Positions 1 through 9,425 of a DNA stretch of 64,000 bases are shown one piece after another. Source of the stretch: Pseudomonas cerasi (GTDB lineage: Bacteria; Pseudomonadota; Gammaproteobacteria; Pseudomonadales; Pseudomonadaceae); contig NZ_LT222319.1 of NCBI RefSeq assembly GCF_900074915.1, positions 5,011,001-5,075,000 on the forward strand, given 5' to 3'. The notes beneath the pieces are model-generated. The model searched no databases, was not told the origin of the DNA, and saw only the letters and a list, made by a program, of their open reading frames with translations. Position 1 is the first letter of the stretch. Every line of letters begins with the position of its first letter. A program made the translations under genes and the position numbers.

Positions 1-2
1 CA

Positions 3-1061
3 TGCCTGCCCTTCGTCAACAGCAGGCTGCTGGCGGCAGAAACCTTTCCCGCATTGCGCCAGCCTGCCGCCGAGAAAGGTATCCGGTTCGGCTTTGCGAT
101 TGATCCGGCAAAGCTGAATGACGATGCGGCCTATCGGCAGCTGGTCGCCCGTCAGGCCAGCATCGTTGTGCCAGAAAATGCTTTGAAGTGGCAGACTGTC
201 CACCCCGAACCAGACCGTTACAACTTCGCGCCCACCGACGCAATCGCGGCGTTTGCGAAAGCGCATGACCAGCGTATGCGCGGCCACACCTTCTGCTGGC
301 ATCGCTCCTTACCCGACTGGGTTCACCACACCATCACCCCGATGAACGCCGAAGCAGTGCTGACGGCGCACATCAGTACCGTCGCCAGCCATTATCGCGG
401 CCTCATCAGCGCATGGGACGTCGTCAACGAAGCCATCCAGCTGGAGGACGGCCAGCCTGACGGGCTGCGCAATTCATTCTGGTATCAGATGCTCGGGCCT
501 CGCTATCTGGACATAGCCTTCAAGGCTGCGCACAAGGCTGACCCGGACGCCCTGCTCTGCTACAACGATTACGGCCTGGAAAAGGATACCCATTACGGCG
601 AAAGCAAACGTACTGCCGTGCTCGCCCTGCTGCGCGGGCTCAAGCAGCGGGGCATTCCCATACACGGCCTTGGCATTCAGTCCCACCTGCGTACAGGCGA
701 CACATTTGGTCCGGGCCTGTCTCGCTTTATTCTGGCAGTGCGTGATATGGGGTTGTCGATCCACATCACGGAACTCGACGTCGACGACAGCCACTTGACG
801 GGGTCCACCGCAGATCGTGATGGATCAGTTGCAGCGACTTATAAGCGGTATCTCGACGTGGTGCTTGCCACGCGCTCGGTATCTACCGTTGTTACGTGGG
901 GTGTTTGGGACAGCCCGCATATTGCCGGTGCCACGGCCAGCAACGGGCCGTTGGCACAGCGGGCATTGGCGTTTGGCCCACGAGGTGAGGTGAAGCCGGC
1001 GAGCTGGGTGATCGCGCATTGTTTCGAAAACGCGCAAACACAGAAGGATGCGCGGTTTTAG
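3..1061 (+). CDS. Endo-1,4-beta-xylanase, GH10 family (5' end cut by window edge)
   Basis: Secreted-type glycoside hydrolase expected to cut beta-1,4-xylan in plant cell walls. The reading frame is open from base 3, so the start and any signal peptide lie outside the window; the TTG at 54 is only an internal codon. Visible GH10 signatures are the substrate-site stretch FCWHRSLPDW, the acid/base Glu in WDVVNEA (codon 429-431) and the nucleophile Glu in HITELD (codon 771-773), so the catalytic core is intact. The C terminus is complete. The gene is convergent with ssb if the island between them is ignored, and a terminator-like hairpin follows. The family call is firm; the exact substrate is inferred. 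Confidence 0.9.
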   Translation, partial: CLPFVNSRLLAAETFPALRQPAAEKGIRFGFAIDPAKLNDDAAYRQLVARQASIVVPENALKWQTVHPEPDRYNFAPTDAIAAFAKAHDQRMRGHTFCWHRSLPDWVHHTITPMNAEAVLTAHISTVASHYRGLISAWDVVNEAIQLEDGQPDGLRNSFWYQMLGPRYLDIAFKAAHKADPDALLCYNDYGLEKDTHYGESKRTAVLALLRGLKQRGIPIHGLGIQSHLRTGDTFGPGLSRFILAVRDMGLSIHITELDVDDSHLTGSTADRDGSVAATYKRYLDVVLATRSVSTVVTWGVWDSPHIAGATASNGPLAQRALAFGPRGEVKPASWVIAHCFENAQTQKDARF

Positions 1062-1121
1062 GCGCATAGCAGCCTTCATGGCAGCAGTATCGCCAGAGCG
1101 GTTCAGCGCTTTCTGACGCCT

Positions 1122-1157
1122 GAAAACGACGAAGCCCCCGATAAAAGGGGGCTCCTG
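1122..1157. repeat. Terminator-like hairpin, candidate left attachment site of the island
   Basis: Perfect 7-bp stem AGCCCCC/GGGGGCT (1133-1139 and 1147-1153) with loop GATAAAA. The block GAAAACGA, then the GC stem, then CCTG matches the block at 19964-20000 downstream of ssb, differing mainly in the loop. The left copy follows the xylanase stop by about 60 bp. The terminator role is plausible; the att role is an inference from the matching copy at the other island edge. Confidence 0.5.
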
Positions 1158-1675
1158 CTCTGGACCTGAACAGCAGGTTCCGGCTACATCCTAAAAAGGT
1201 TATGAACACCAGAAACCTCTGGATTCTGGCGGATGAGCGGGTTCCCCCCCCCCAAATACGGCATCTCGCGACACATTCCACTCAAGTTAGCGTTGATTTT
1301 GTATACTTTTTTGTAAATCTTCTGCCTAGTTTCACCAATTTATCATCCCAAACTTTACAAAATCCCCTGCGACTAACTCCGTGCTCCAAGCAGCGAACCC
1401 CGTCAAAAAAGGCGACGAACGGCAGACCCATATTTGGTCGCTTCTGAGCTACGGCACAGCGATGTCATTGCTGCGAAGTCGCACTCCACTTGACCACCCG
1501 CTTGCGTTCAACTTGACCATTTATTTCGTTCTGGCCACCGACTGCATCGAATTTGACCAGCACGCTTTGTGACCATAACCGGCAGAAAACGGCAGAAAGC
1601 AGTCTATGCACGGAGCGATGCCAGAATCGCTATCTCTGAGCTGCTTAGATGGTTTTCATCGGTCAGCTATGGACG
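1158..1675. other. Gene-free stretch at left island edge
   Basis: No convincing gene. The stretch contains a run of ten C at about 1244-1253, an AT-rich segment near 1290-1330, and at about 1572-1606 (minus strand) one copy of the degenerate CTGCTTYTGGCCG-type module that recurs at other gene boundaries of this island. Short open frames here lack ribosome binding sites and similarity to anything I recognise. Confidence 0.5.
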
Positions 1676-2509
1676 TTACTGAATAGGACCATAAATCGCA
1701 GCCACTTCCTTTTTATGTATGTGCCATCCGTCCGCGATTTCAGTTAGTTCAGGGTTTGATGCCATTACTATTTTTGCGCCGGGGAACAATTGTGCGTAGG
1801 AAAATAAAAAGTGCGAAATCACCATGCATAGTATTTGGCGGGCAGCTCCCGCCAGCATAGCTTGCTGTTCGATATTCCATGCGTCTCTAATTTGAAGCGC
1901 ACTTATAAAGCTAGCATGTGAATGCCCGCTTAAGTGATTATAAATATCACTAAAGTAACGTTGGTGAATGTCGGTCTTATAAGTAATAGCATGCCAGCCT
2001 CCCTTTGGCTTCCAATTACCTTTGTCAATTTCTTTTCTTTCGTCACGATTGCTTTTTTGGTAGTAGAGGCTGCTAGTGATTTCGTTATAAAGTTGTTTTA
2101 TGGACTCAGCTTCCTGCAAAAGAACATTTTTACTCTCTGGAGTATTGGCTAATATCTTACTTCTGTCTATAAGCCCGGATCGACGCCAAAGCTTATGTCG
2201 ATAAATGGACAAATTCTCCTCTTGATTCACGAATATATAGTTAAAAGCCAAATATGATTCGATGGCAGCTCTAACGATCACTGCAACTGAAGAGTGATCG
2301 ATATGAGAAAAGACCTGTCCTGCACCAAATTCAAAGCCAATTCCCGCGCTAACCTGCTGAGCCGTTGCGATATGCCTAAAAATTTTAACGCCTAAAACTT
2401 GAGCGTCATTTTTCCATTCGCATCCAGGAAGCAGCTGTTTACCATTTTCGGATTCTATTAAAAGAAAACATAAGTTCATAAGTTTGGAAAGGTCGGCGTC
2501 CCAGCTCAT
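1676..2509 (-). CDS. Hypothetical helical protein, DUF5677-like
   Basis: 277-residue cytoplasmic protein without signal peptide or clear membrane span. The sequence is mainly alpha-helical. Features resembling DUF5677 proteins are the helix with VRAAIESYLAFNY in the middle and the late segment YNHLSGHSHAS, a histidine-rich motif common in that family. The ATG has a weak GGTGA just upstream. It lies 192 bp downstream of the SIR2-HerA pair on the same strand, but a copy of the boundary module sits between, so it may be a separate cargo gene. The base composition is more AT-rich than the flanking core genes. Function unknown; a toxin or abortive-infection role is only a guess from context. Confidence 0.6.
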   Translation of the reverse strand: MSWDADLSKLMNLCFLLIESENGKQLLPGCEWKNDAQVLGVKIFRHIATAQQVSAGIGFEFGAGQVFSHIDHSSVAVIVRAAIESYLAFNYIFVNQEENLSIYRHKLWRRSGLIDRSKILANTPESKNVLLQEAESIKQLYNEITSSLYYQKSNRDERKEIDKGNWKPKGGWHAITYKTDIHQRYFSDIYNHLSGHSHASFISALQIRDAWNIEQQAMLAGAARQILCMVISHFLFSYAQLFPGAKIVMASNPELTEIADGWHIHKKEVAAIYGPIQ

Positions 2510-2701
2510 AATTCACCCGAAAAATAAAACGAAATTGGTACATCAAGGGCCCGTTCATTACCGTTTTCACCGATCGCGTCAGGCGGAAATCAACCCATTG
2601 CTGCTGGTGACGAAAGGCGGAAAACGGCCAGAAGCAGACACTCAATACATCTACAAAACTGGCGTCGATTCGACCGTCCTTCATTTTTAGTAAGAGTGCT
2701 A

Positions 2702-4507
2702 TCAGTCAGGTAAAGGAGCCATAAGGATATCCGGTGAAGATTTCGGGTTAGCCCATAACTCCTCAAGATTGACATCATCGCTGGCAGGCCGATGCGCCTT
2801 GACCAATGGGTCAACTTTAAGAATCATGGGGATGTCAAATGCTGTACCAGTAACCACACAACAGCCTTTGGCAAGAGTGGGTATCAATGCCTTCGAGGAC
2901 GAGTCTAACGTACTGATGGTATTGTCCAAAAGCATGAGGTCACGTTCATTGACCAAACGGTGAATAAAAAAATTGTGAATTTGTGAAACGATAGTGGGAG
3001 AAATATCGGCTGGTCGCTGACTCGAAAGTGTTAGATATACACCGTACTTTCGCCCCTCTTTAATTATTTCCTCGAATAGTTCCAGGCGATAGTCTTTCCA
3101 TATCTCGTGTTCTCGCGTGGACTGTTCCGACAGTATATTGTGGGCTTCATCAATAATTAAATGCAATGTTTGCGTTGGTGGGCTTCTTAAAGTTTCCGAC
3201 TCCTTGTGATTGATGTAGAAATTCTTGGCGATAAGAATGGGAAGGAGCTTCTTGATTTCATTGTTGCATTTTTTCAGTGAAATCACATGGAGTAGATGAC
3301 GTGGTGTTGGCGCATCAACGATTTTTATTACTTTCCGAAGGGAATCAATAGAAGATTTGGCACGTGACAGGACTGGTTGGATATGCTCGTATTGCGCATA
3401 GCCCAAGAGCACATCCAAGCAGAGCTGAAGATAGCAGCGCACAATAAGCTCATCAAATTGATCGAGGTCGCTCAAGTCCAAGTGTGCTTCCAATAACGGC
3501 TTTAAAAATGCAGCATAGCTTTTGCCGTCAGAGTCATAATAATGGCCATCTAGAAAAAAATACTTCTTTGAGGCGTTATACTTTATTTTTGCGAGATGCT
3601 TCTCCAGTTCCTCACAGCACACCAACCTAGCAATTTCTCTAGTCAGTTCAAGCGCGTCAGATTTGGGCTCGCTTGCACTGAAAACTTTTTGAAACGTTTT
3701 CATAAAGTAGTTAGCCAGAGGGATATCTTTAAATCTATCTCTGCCACTCACTACCCGCCTAAGAAAAGGCTGTTGAGTATTGGTCGTAGCTTGGAATAGT
3801 AGGCTAAGTGTCTGCGCATCCCAAAAATGGATGCTTTCGATCATGAATTGTTTCCCACCTCGTTTGGTATCTAATACTGTGATTTGTTTATCTTTGGCAG
3901 GAAGGATTTGCCCTTCAGTGTATTCACCATTGAAATCTATGATAACAAATTGGCTTTTGCTCTTCAGTCCGTCTAACTTTTCTCTAAATAAAGTGGTGTA
4001 CAGTTGGGCGAGAGTGTTGGATTTGCCGCTCCCTGTATTGCCAAAAATGCCAAGATGGCCATTGAAGATCTTGGCCCATGGCAGATTTATTGATACATCC
4101 TCCTTTAGCATGGCACCTATGGAAAAATTGCTATCTCCTTCGGTCCCATAGATTTTGCTGACCATGGATACGCTTAGTAGGAATGCCTGGTCTCTGATCA
4201 TGGGCATGTATTTCACGCCCTCATAGAACGTGTCATCAACAACATACCCTATGGGTCTAACGTCGACCTTACGAACGTATATGGTTTTTTCGGCTTCTAC
4301 ATCGAGCTTTTTTTCATCTAGGTATTCGCCCTCAACTAAACAGACAATATCAATGAATCCTCGCTGAATAAGGAGGTGTTCTCTTAATGACACCCCCCGA
4401 TATTTCATCCCGTCGTAAAAAATGGTCTCGTGGCTGGAGTCCTCGAAAATACGAAGAGAAATCCTAACACCCGACACGGCAATAACCTCACCAACGACAA
4501 TACTCAT
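2702..4507 (-). CDS. HerA-like ATPase of a SIR2-HerA defence pair
   Basis: 601-residue FtsK/HerA-superfamily ATPase, the motor partner of the upstream SIR2 NADase. The N-terminal 130 residues form a HAS-barrel-like beta domain. Walker A GNTGSGKS lies at about residues 156-163 and Walker B LIIDEAH at about 450-456, with the later SSQRPADIS segment typical of HerA/DUF87 proteins. The start is the ATG at 4507 because it overlaps the SIR2 stop in an ATGA, which points to translational coupling; a longer frame runs 40 codons upstream inside the SIR2 gene. In known SIR2-HerA systems the two proteins assemble into a large complex that drains NAD+ during phage infection. Composition is AT-rich relative to the core. 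Confidence 0.88.
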   Translation of the reverse strand: MSIVVGEVIAVSGVRISLRIFEDSSHETIFYDGMKYRGVSLREHLLIQRGFIDIVCLVEGEYLDEKKLDVEAEKTIYVRKVDVRPIGYVVDDTFYEGVKYMPMIRDQAFLLSVSMVSKIYGTEGDSNFSIGAMLKEDVSINLPWAKIFNGHLGIFGNTGSGKSNTLAQLYTTLFREKLDGLKSKSQFVIIDFNGEYTEGQILPAKDKQITVLDTKRGGKQFMIESIHFWDAQTLSLLFQATTNTQQPFLRRVVSGRDRFKDIPLANYFMKTFQKVFSASEPKSDALELTREIARLVCCEELEKHLAKIKYNASKKYFFLDGHYYDSDGKSYAAFLKPLLEAHLDLSDLDQFDELIVRCYLQLCLDVLLGYAQYEHIQPVLSRAKSSIDSLRKVIKIVDAPTPRHLLHVISLKKCNNEIKKLLPILIAKNFYINHKESETLRSPPTQTLHLIIDEAHNILSEQSTREHEIWKDYRLELFEEIIKEGRKYGVYLTLSSQRPADISPTIVSQIHNFFIHRLVNERDLMLLDNTISTLDSSSKALIPTLAKGCCVVTGTAFDIPMILKVDPLVKAHRPASDDVNLEELWANPKSSPDILMAPLPD

Positions 4508-5640
4508 ACGAGATCGTCCTCTGGCGGGATATAAGTTTGTGGCTTGAGCGAAAGCACGTACTTGTTGAAGTTGGAAAAATCCATTTTGACGCCCTCTGGC
4601 GGACCGATTACAGTTACATTCCTCCATTGCTGAAATTCTTTCCGCATCGAGGCTGCGCTACCCGAGCTATAGCAGCAAATGAACGTCTGGAGTTGAGGGT
4701 TTACGAGCGAGCGCTGAACCAACTTAAGGATGTGCTCATCAGCAAATGAGAAGCCAAAAGTAATAAGGATCGAGTTCGGCTTTTCAAGCTCATAGCTCAG
4801 CAATCGAAGCATCTGGTAATAATGCTCTTCAAATACGGTTTCGTGGAATTTCCATTTTGTTGGGTTGACGATAGGTAACTTATTGTATGCCTGCCAAAAT
4901 TTAGCGATTTGCTCACTAGTGAATTTCACATTTGGGACGCGTGCGGTAGACCCGCCCGGGGTGCCTAAGTAGCTGGAGAATGGACTGATCTTGCTAATTG
5001 CCCTTGCAGTGAGCAGATGGTTAAATTGATTAGCATAGCTAACCTCAATTTTATCTGCGTGTTTCGACCAGTAAACAGATCCGTGCAGATGGATGATATT
5101 TAGTTGAGGAACTCCATAGCTGGCTCGTTCAAAAACTCCTGTTTGACATTGAAATGTATTAAAATTTTTCGCATGTAGATATTTCTTATGAAACCCGGAC
5201 GTGCCATCATTGATTACAAAATCATACGTCCCTTGCGCTTGAATTTGGTCCGCGCTATGGGCGAGGCACCCATCATAGTTGGTAGTAAAAATATTGATCT
5301 TACGATTTAGTTCCTTTCGTCGATCAAGAAAGCCTAGCAGAGTTTTCATGAGCGCCTGATAATTCAAAAGATTCTCCATGCCTTTGGTAGTGTGAACTGC
5401 CGAAGGGGAAAATGTCTGAACGGGAAAGATACATGTGTTGTAATAATGCATGAATAGGGCTGTACGCTTTTCTGGATAATGCTCGAACTTTGTAGCTAGC
5501 GTCTCAATCGTTTCCCACCCGCCGGTGGCGTCTTTAATTTCTAGTGCCAAGGTTGGGAATAAATCCGCCGACGCCCCTGAGCCGATTAGAATATTCACAT
5601 TTTTGTTATAGGCATCCAATGGGTCAATTGATTCGAACAT
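4504..5640 (-). CDS. SIR2-domain NADase of a SIR2-HerA defence pair
   Basis: 378-residue SIR2-like protein with a Rossmann NAD-binding motif GSGAS at residues 20-24, the FTTNYD motif at 118-123 and HLHGS at 184-188, where the histidine is the usual catalytic base. The start at 5640 is chosen because CGGAG lies about seven bases upstream and the product then begins directly before the first Rossmann strand; a frame extension to 5745 lacks this support. It is the first gene of a two-gene operon with the HerA-like ATPase (4-bp ATGA overlap). Family knowledge: these pairs act as anti-phage systems by NAD+ depletion. Not tested here. Confidence 0.88.
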   Translation of the reverse strand: MFESIDPLDAYNKNVNILIGSGASADLFPTLALEIKDATGGWETIETLATKFEHYPEKRTALFMHYYNTCIFPVQTFSPSAVHTTKGMENLLNYQALMKTLLGFLDRRKELNRKINIFTTNYDGCLAHSADQIQAQGTYDFVINDGTSGFHKKYLHAKNFNTFQCQTGVFERASYGVPQLNIIHLHGSVYWSKHADKIEVSYANQFNHLLTARAISKISPFSSYLGTPGGSTARVPNVKFTSEQIAKFWQAYNKLPIVNPTKWKFHETVFEEHYYQMLRLLSYELEKPNSILITFGFSFADEHILKLVQRSLVNPQLQTFICCYSSGSAASMRKEFQQWRNVTVIGPPEGVKMDFSNFNKYVLSLKPQTYIPPEDDLV

Positions 5641-6435
5641 AATGGCTCCGTTGGTTGAACTTGCACATATGGCAATGTTTCCGGCTAGGAATCCCAGTTC
5701 TAGGGGGGCTGTCTTTCGGTCTTTGTATGCATGAAGGGTCGTCACTGTGACGATTTCGGCAGCACTTAACCGACCGCCCGTTGAGGGCGCTCAAAACCAG
5801 AAATGAAAGATCGTCACCTGAAGACGTTTTATAGCAACGTCCGCAGCTTAAGCCGTGATGTTGTTCCATCAAGAAATTCCCTCTTCGCACCCGGATTCCA
5901 TTTGTTCGGCTCGACGGTTGGCTTGACGGGGCACTTATCCCTAGCAAGCTAGTATTTCGCCAGCACGCTGTCCACTCCAAGAGCCGATAAAGTCAGTAGG
6001 GTTTTGCTTGGAAGGGATGCCAGGGAAAACTGGATCTGGCTACGCTTAGGGTGTGGAGCGTGTCAACGCGCGATAAAGGATGACTTACTTCACGAGCACA
6101 AATGTTTCCAAGGGCGCGTGTTACCCATCTATCGGGTGATAACAGGGTTTTGATTTGGCAATTACAGCGCAAACCAGCCGCGAGCCTTTTCAAGCCGTTT
6201 TTGATTTGATGTTGGTGAACGTCCGTTTCTGGATTGAACCTGACACAGAGATTGACCGTCTCCTTTGGGTCGTTTTCTGCCGGTCACGACAGACTGAAAT
6301 CGACCCGAAGCGGTCGGTCAACACCGGCAGAAATCGGCCTGACGTCGGCCATGGAAACGCCGAAGGGAGTTCCATGCCACACTGATGTAGCTGCACTGCG
6401 GCTGGTCAATCAAAAATTATCACGGAGGAACTCTG
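5641..6435. other. Gene-free stretch between divergent cargo genes
   Basis: No gene is supported. It holds the promoter regions of the SIR2 operon (leftward) and of the DUF6236 gene (rightward). Around 6251-6292 there is another copy of the degenerate CTGCTTYTGGCCG-type boundary module, here with TCGTTTTCTGCCGGTC. Short open frames overlap each other on both strands and have no ribosome binding sites. Confidence 0.5.
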
Positions 6436-7536
6436 ATGCCCACAGCCTTCTCAACAGCGCTTTACTACCCACACATCGACATAAAAAATGAGCGTTGGCT
6501 ACGAAGTGCGGTGTTGTTCTGGGACTCCATCCGAACAATAGTCCCCGTTTCCCATCGTGAACCTTACTCGAATGATTTTGCTCGTGCCCTTTGTGATGAA
6601 GGCGTACTCAATCCCGTTCGTGTCTCATCGGATATGGAGGAGGTTGAGGAGCTCACCGAAAAAGTTCTCGAATTTCTTACGGACCCAGCCTCGGCCGGTG
6701 TAATGTTTGATACAGATAAATACCCGACTCGTAGAATTCATCCCGAGAAGATGTCCCATGAGCTGCGCGAGCTTGCTCATATTCATCCGGAAAAGCTGCC
6801 ATACATGATCCGCTCAGAACTTGAGCGTGGGCTTAATGATGACGGTTGGCTTCACGTCGCACCTGGCTTCGCAAATTTCTACATGACGCTCCTCGCCTCT
6901 CAATTGGCTGAACGACTAGGCCTGGGCTTGGTGACCGAGTCGTCTGCAGCAGACCAATTGGCAATCGCTGTGCGTAAGGGAAAGCCGCTTGGCACTTCTG
7001 GCGATCGACGCGCTGGCCGCCAGTTCGACGCGTTTGGGCAGAGGCGCTCGTTGCCAACAGATGTTGCCCCTAGTTTGCTCATTGATCTTATGGTGCAAGG
7101 AGTTTCTTTGCCTGAGCATCTCTCGGTGGATGAAATTCTCAAGTTCAAAAAGTATCACGTGGAAGAGCTGGCTGTATTCCGGCGAGAAATTTCACGTCTT
7201 ACTGCGGACTTGCCTAAAGAAGTACCTATCGAGGCGTTGCGACAAGCAGTATCAGACCAGTATCAGGCCAACGTATTGCCAGCGATGCATAGTCTCCGAG
7301 AGTCCCTGCGGGCTCAACGTTGGGATGCGGGTCTTAGCGGGTTATTAAAAGTTTCATTCTTCACAGCTGCCCCAGCCTCGGCAGCAATCCTTGCAGGTAT
7401 TCCAAGCTCTATCGCTTTGGTTGCTGGAGTGGGAATCTCGCTGACAGCATCAGCGGTCTTATTAACAAATCAGAGACGTCGTACGATAATAGATAGTCCT
7501 TATTCTTATTTGCTTTCAATGGAACGCAAGTGGTGA
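6436..7536 (+). CDS. DUF6236 family protein
   Basis: 366 residues. The N terminus carries the family hallmark, a YYPHIDIKN stretch followed by WLRSAVLFWDSIRTIVP, which I recognise from DUF6236 proteins. The middle is helical and hydrophilic. A hydrophobic glycine- and alanine-rich segment near residues 308-342 (SAAILAGIPSSIALVAGVGI) suggests one or two membrane helices close to the C terminus. The start has a strong ribosome binding site (GGAGGAAC, 6-7 bases before ATG). The gene stands alone and is followed directly by an IS21-family element. The molecular function is unknown; proteins of this family occur in mobile and defence regions. Confidence 0.75.
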   Translation: MPTAFSTALYYPHIDIKNERWLRSAVLFWDSIRTIVPVSHREPYSNDFARALCDEGVLNPVRVSSDMEEVEELTEKVLEFLTDPASAGVMFDTDKYPTRRIHPEKMSHELRELAHIHPEKLPYMIRSELERGLNDDGWLHVAPGFANFYMTLLASQLAERLGLGLVTESSAADQLAIAVRKGKPLGTSGDRRAGRQFDAFGQRRSLPTDVAPSLLIDLMVQGVSLPEHLSVDEILKFKKYHVEELAVFRREISRLTADLPKEVPIEALRQAVSDQYQANVLPAMHSLRESLRAQRWDAGLSGLLKVSFFTAAPASAAILAGIPSSIALVAGVGISLTASAVLLTNQRRRTIIDSPYSYLLSMERKW

Positions 7537-7542
7537 GCCGCT

Positions 7543-7548
7543 ACCAGA
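7543..7548. repeat. Target site duplication of IS21-family element, left
   Basis: ACCAGA directly outside the left terminal repeat; the same six bases follow the right end at 9511-9516. Confidence 0.8.
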
Positions 7549-7596
7549 TGTCAACGCCAACTAAAAAGTGACCCCCTTCCGTGCTAAATCGCCAAC

Positions 7597-8406
7597 TTAG
7601 TTTTGACCCCCCTCGGGTTCATATTTTCGAGCCGGTTCGGCCCGAGAAGATTTGGTTCCTGCTTTGCGCTTGTCCTTGAGTCGATAGCTTTCACCTGTCA
7701 TCTGCACGATATGGGCATGATGTAACAGCCTGTCCAGCATGGCCGCTGTCAGTGTTTGATCATCCGCAAAGGTTCCGGCCCACTGGGTAAACGGCAAGTT
7801 ACTCGTGAGGATCAGGCTGCCTTGCTCGTAGCGCTTGGCGACAACATTGAAGAACAGGTTGGCTTCATCACGACCAAACGGCAGGTAGCCGATTTCATCG
7901 ATGACCAACAACCCAGGGGCCATCACCACACGACTGAAGTATTCCTTGAGCCGTTCCTGGCGGTGCGCAGCGGTCAGTTGCAGCATCAAGTCAGCCGCCG
8001 TGACGAAGCGGGTTTTGATACCGGCCATCACTGCCCGGTAGGCCAGGGCGATAGCCAGGTGGCTCTTGCCTACACCACTAGGCCCCAGGAACACGATGTT
8101 CTCGGCACGTCCAACAAAACTCAGTGCTGCCAGCTCCTGGAGCTGTGCCCGGGGGACGCCGGTGGCAAACGCGAAGTCGTATTGCTCCAGCGTTTTCACA
8201 GCGGGCAGCGCGGCAGTTTTCAGCAGGGCCTGTCGAGAGCGTTCACTTCGGGCATCGGTCTCGGCAGCCAGCAGCTTTTCGAGGAAGTCGGCAAAGCTGT
8301 CTTCGCCGCTTGCTGCTTGTTGGGCCAGGTGCGGCCAGTCCACCCCGACGCGCTCAAGCTTTAGCCCCTTGCATAGTTCTGTCAGGCGAGCATGTTGAAG
8401 GTTCAT
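7597..8406 (-). CDS. istB: IS21-family transposition helper ATPase IstB
   Basis: 269-residue AAA+ ATPase that assists the IstA transposase in target selection. Walker A GPSGVGKSH is near residue 110 and Walker B LLVIDEIGYLP near 175, both characteristic of IstB/DnaC-like proteins. The start overlaps the istA stop in an ATGA, indicating translational coupling. Length is normal for IstB (about 250-270). The C terminus, rich in Lys and Arg, ends close to the left terminal repeat. No frameshift or stop is seen. Confidence 0.95.
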   Translation of the reverse strand: MNLQHARLTELCKGLKLERVGVDWPHLAQQAASGEDSFADFLEKLLAAETDARSERSRQALLKTAALPAVKTLEQYDFAFATGVPRAQLQELAALSFVGRAENIVFLGPSGVGKSHLAIALAYRAVMAGIKTRFVTAADLMLQLTAAHRQERLKEYFSRVVMAPGLLVIDEIGYLPFGRDEANLFFNVVAKRYEQGSLILTSNLPFTQWAGTFADDQTLTAAMLDRLLHHAHIVQMTGESYRLKDKRKAGTKSSRAEPARKYEPEGGQN

Positions 8407-9425
8407 GCTCTCACCTCCAGCAGTTGCTCATAAACCGACAGCGGATGCTGCAAGCTCTCGTACGGCAGGACCCGTCCCAGGCGTAGGCCTTGGGCGGGTT
8501 GCGGGCGCAGGCTCTGTGTTGGCAGTGGTAATAGTACCTGCTGCTCTTGGGCCAGACGTACCGCCGGTTGAACACCCGTCGTGCCGTGAATCCGCTGATG
8601 AGCGACTTCGTCGAGCCATTGGCCGATATGTGCGTTGGCCGTCACCACATCCAGCGTCAGACCCGCACTCTTGAGCGTAGCGGCCAACGGGGTAATGAAA
8701 CTGCCCTTCAGATACCCGTTGAAGCGCTCAACCTTGCCCTTGGTCTGGGCACGGTAAGGGCGGCAGACCTTGGGAATAAAACCAAACTCATCGGCCAGCG
8801 CAGCCAATCGGGGATGCCAACGGTGCTGGCCCTCCCCAAAAGCATCTCGCTCGGTGATGATGGTTCCGGCGTTATCAAACAATGCCTGCTCGGGCACGCC
8901 GCCAAAGTAAGCGAACGCCTCCCGAAGCCCTGTCAGCCAGGCTTCGCTGTCCTCTCGCTCGGAGAAACGGACAAAGCTTGCTCGACTAAAACCAAGTGTC
9001 GCCACGAACGCCTTAAGCGGCTGACGGCCTCGTCGAATGGTGGTGAAGTCCACCTGTATCTGCTTGCCGGGCAGTGTCTCGAAACGTACCACCGGCTCTT
9101 CTGCCTTACGTTTGAAGGGGCGAATATAAGCCTTCAGACGACTGACGCCGCCGCTGTACCCCAATGCCGTGATCTCACGCAGCAGGACGGTCGCCGGAAT
9201 CCAGTGTGGGCGCGCCGCCTCAATACGCTCGTGCAGGTAGTCCTTGAAGGGGTCGATTTTGCACGGACGTGCGGGTCTCACCTTGTCACTGGGTAGCGAC
9301 CGGGCCTTTCGCAGGTACTTGCGCACGGTGTTACGCGAAATACCCAGCTCACGGGCGATGAATTTGATGCCATGGCCCTGACGGGCCAACACTTTAATTT
9401 CCACAGACTGCTCCTGGGTCAACAT
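8403..9425 (-). CDS. istA: IS21-family transposase IstA
   Basis: 340-residue transposase. An N-terminal helix-turn-helix (HGIKFIARELGISRNTVRKYL, about residues 18-38) should bind the terminal repeats. The catalytic core shows the DDE pattern: Asp in QVDFTT, Asp in ALFDNAG and Glu in GKVERFNGYLKG. It is shorter than many IstA proteins but all core motifs are present. It is the first gene of the istA-istB pair and lies about 85 bp inside the right end of the element. Confidence 0.95.
   Translation of the reverse strand: MLTQEQSVEIKVLARQGHGIKFIARELGISRNTVRKYLRKARSLPSDKVRPARPCKIDPFKDYLHERIEAARPHWIPATVLLREITALGYSGGVSRLKAYIRPFKRKAEEPVVRFETLPGKQIQVDFTTIRRGRQPLKAFVATLGFSRASFVRFSEREDSEAWLTGLREAFAYFGGVPEQALFDNAGTIITERDAFGEGQHRWHPRLAALADEFGFIPKVCRPYRAQTKGKVERFNGYLKGSFITPLAATLKSAGLTLDVVTANAHIGQWLDEVAHQRIHGTTGVQPAVRLAQEQQVLLPLPTQSLRPQPAQGLRLGRVLPYESLQHPLSVYEQLLEVRA

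Noticed and set aside
892..1281. Open frame on the minus strand across the xylanase end
   Set aside because: It runs against the xylanase 3' part and crosses the terminator-like hairpin; no domain is visible.
5993..6396. Overlapping short frames before the DUF6236 gene
   Set aside because: They overlap each other on both strands, lack ribosome binding sites and sit on the degenerate boundary module.
8547..9296. Open frame opposite istA
   Set aside because: Shadow of istA on the plus strand; the IS21 genes and ends are clear.
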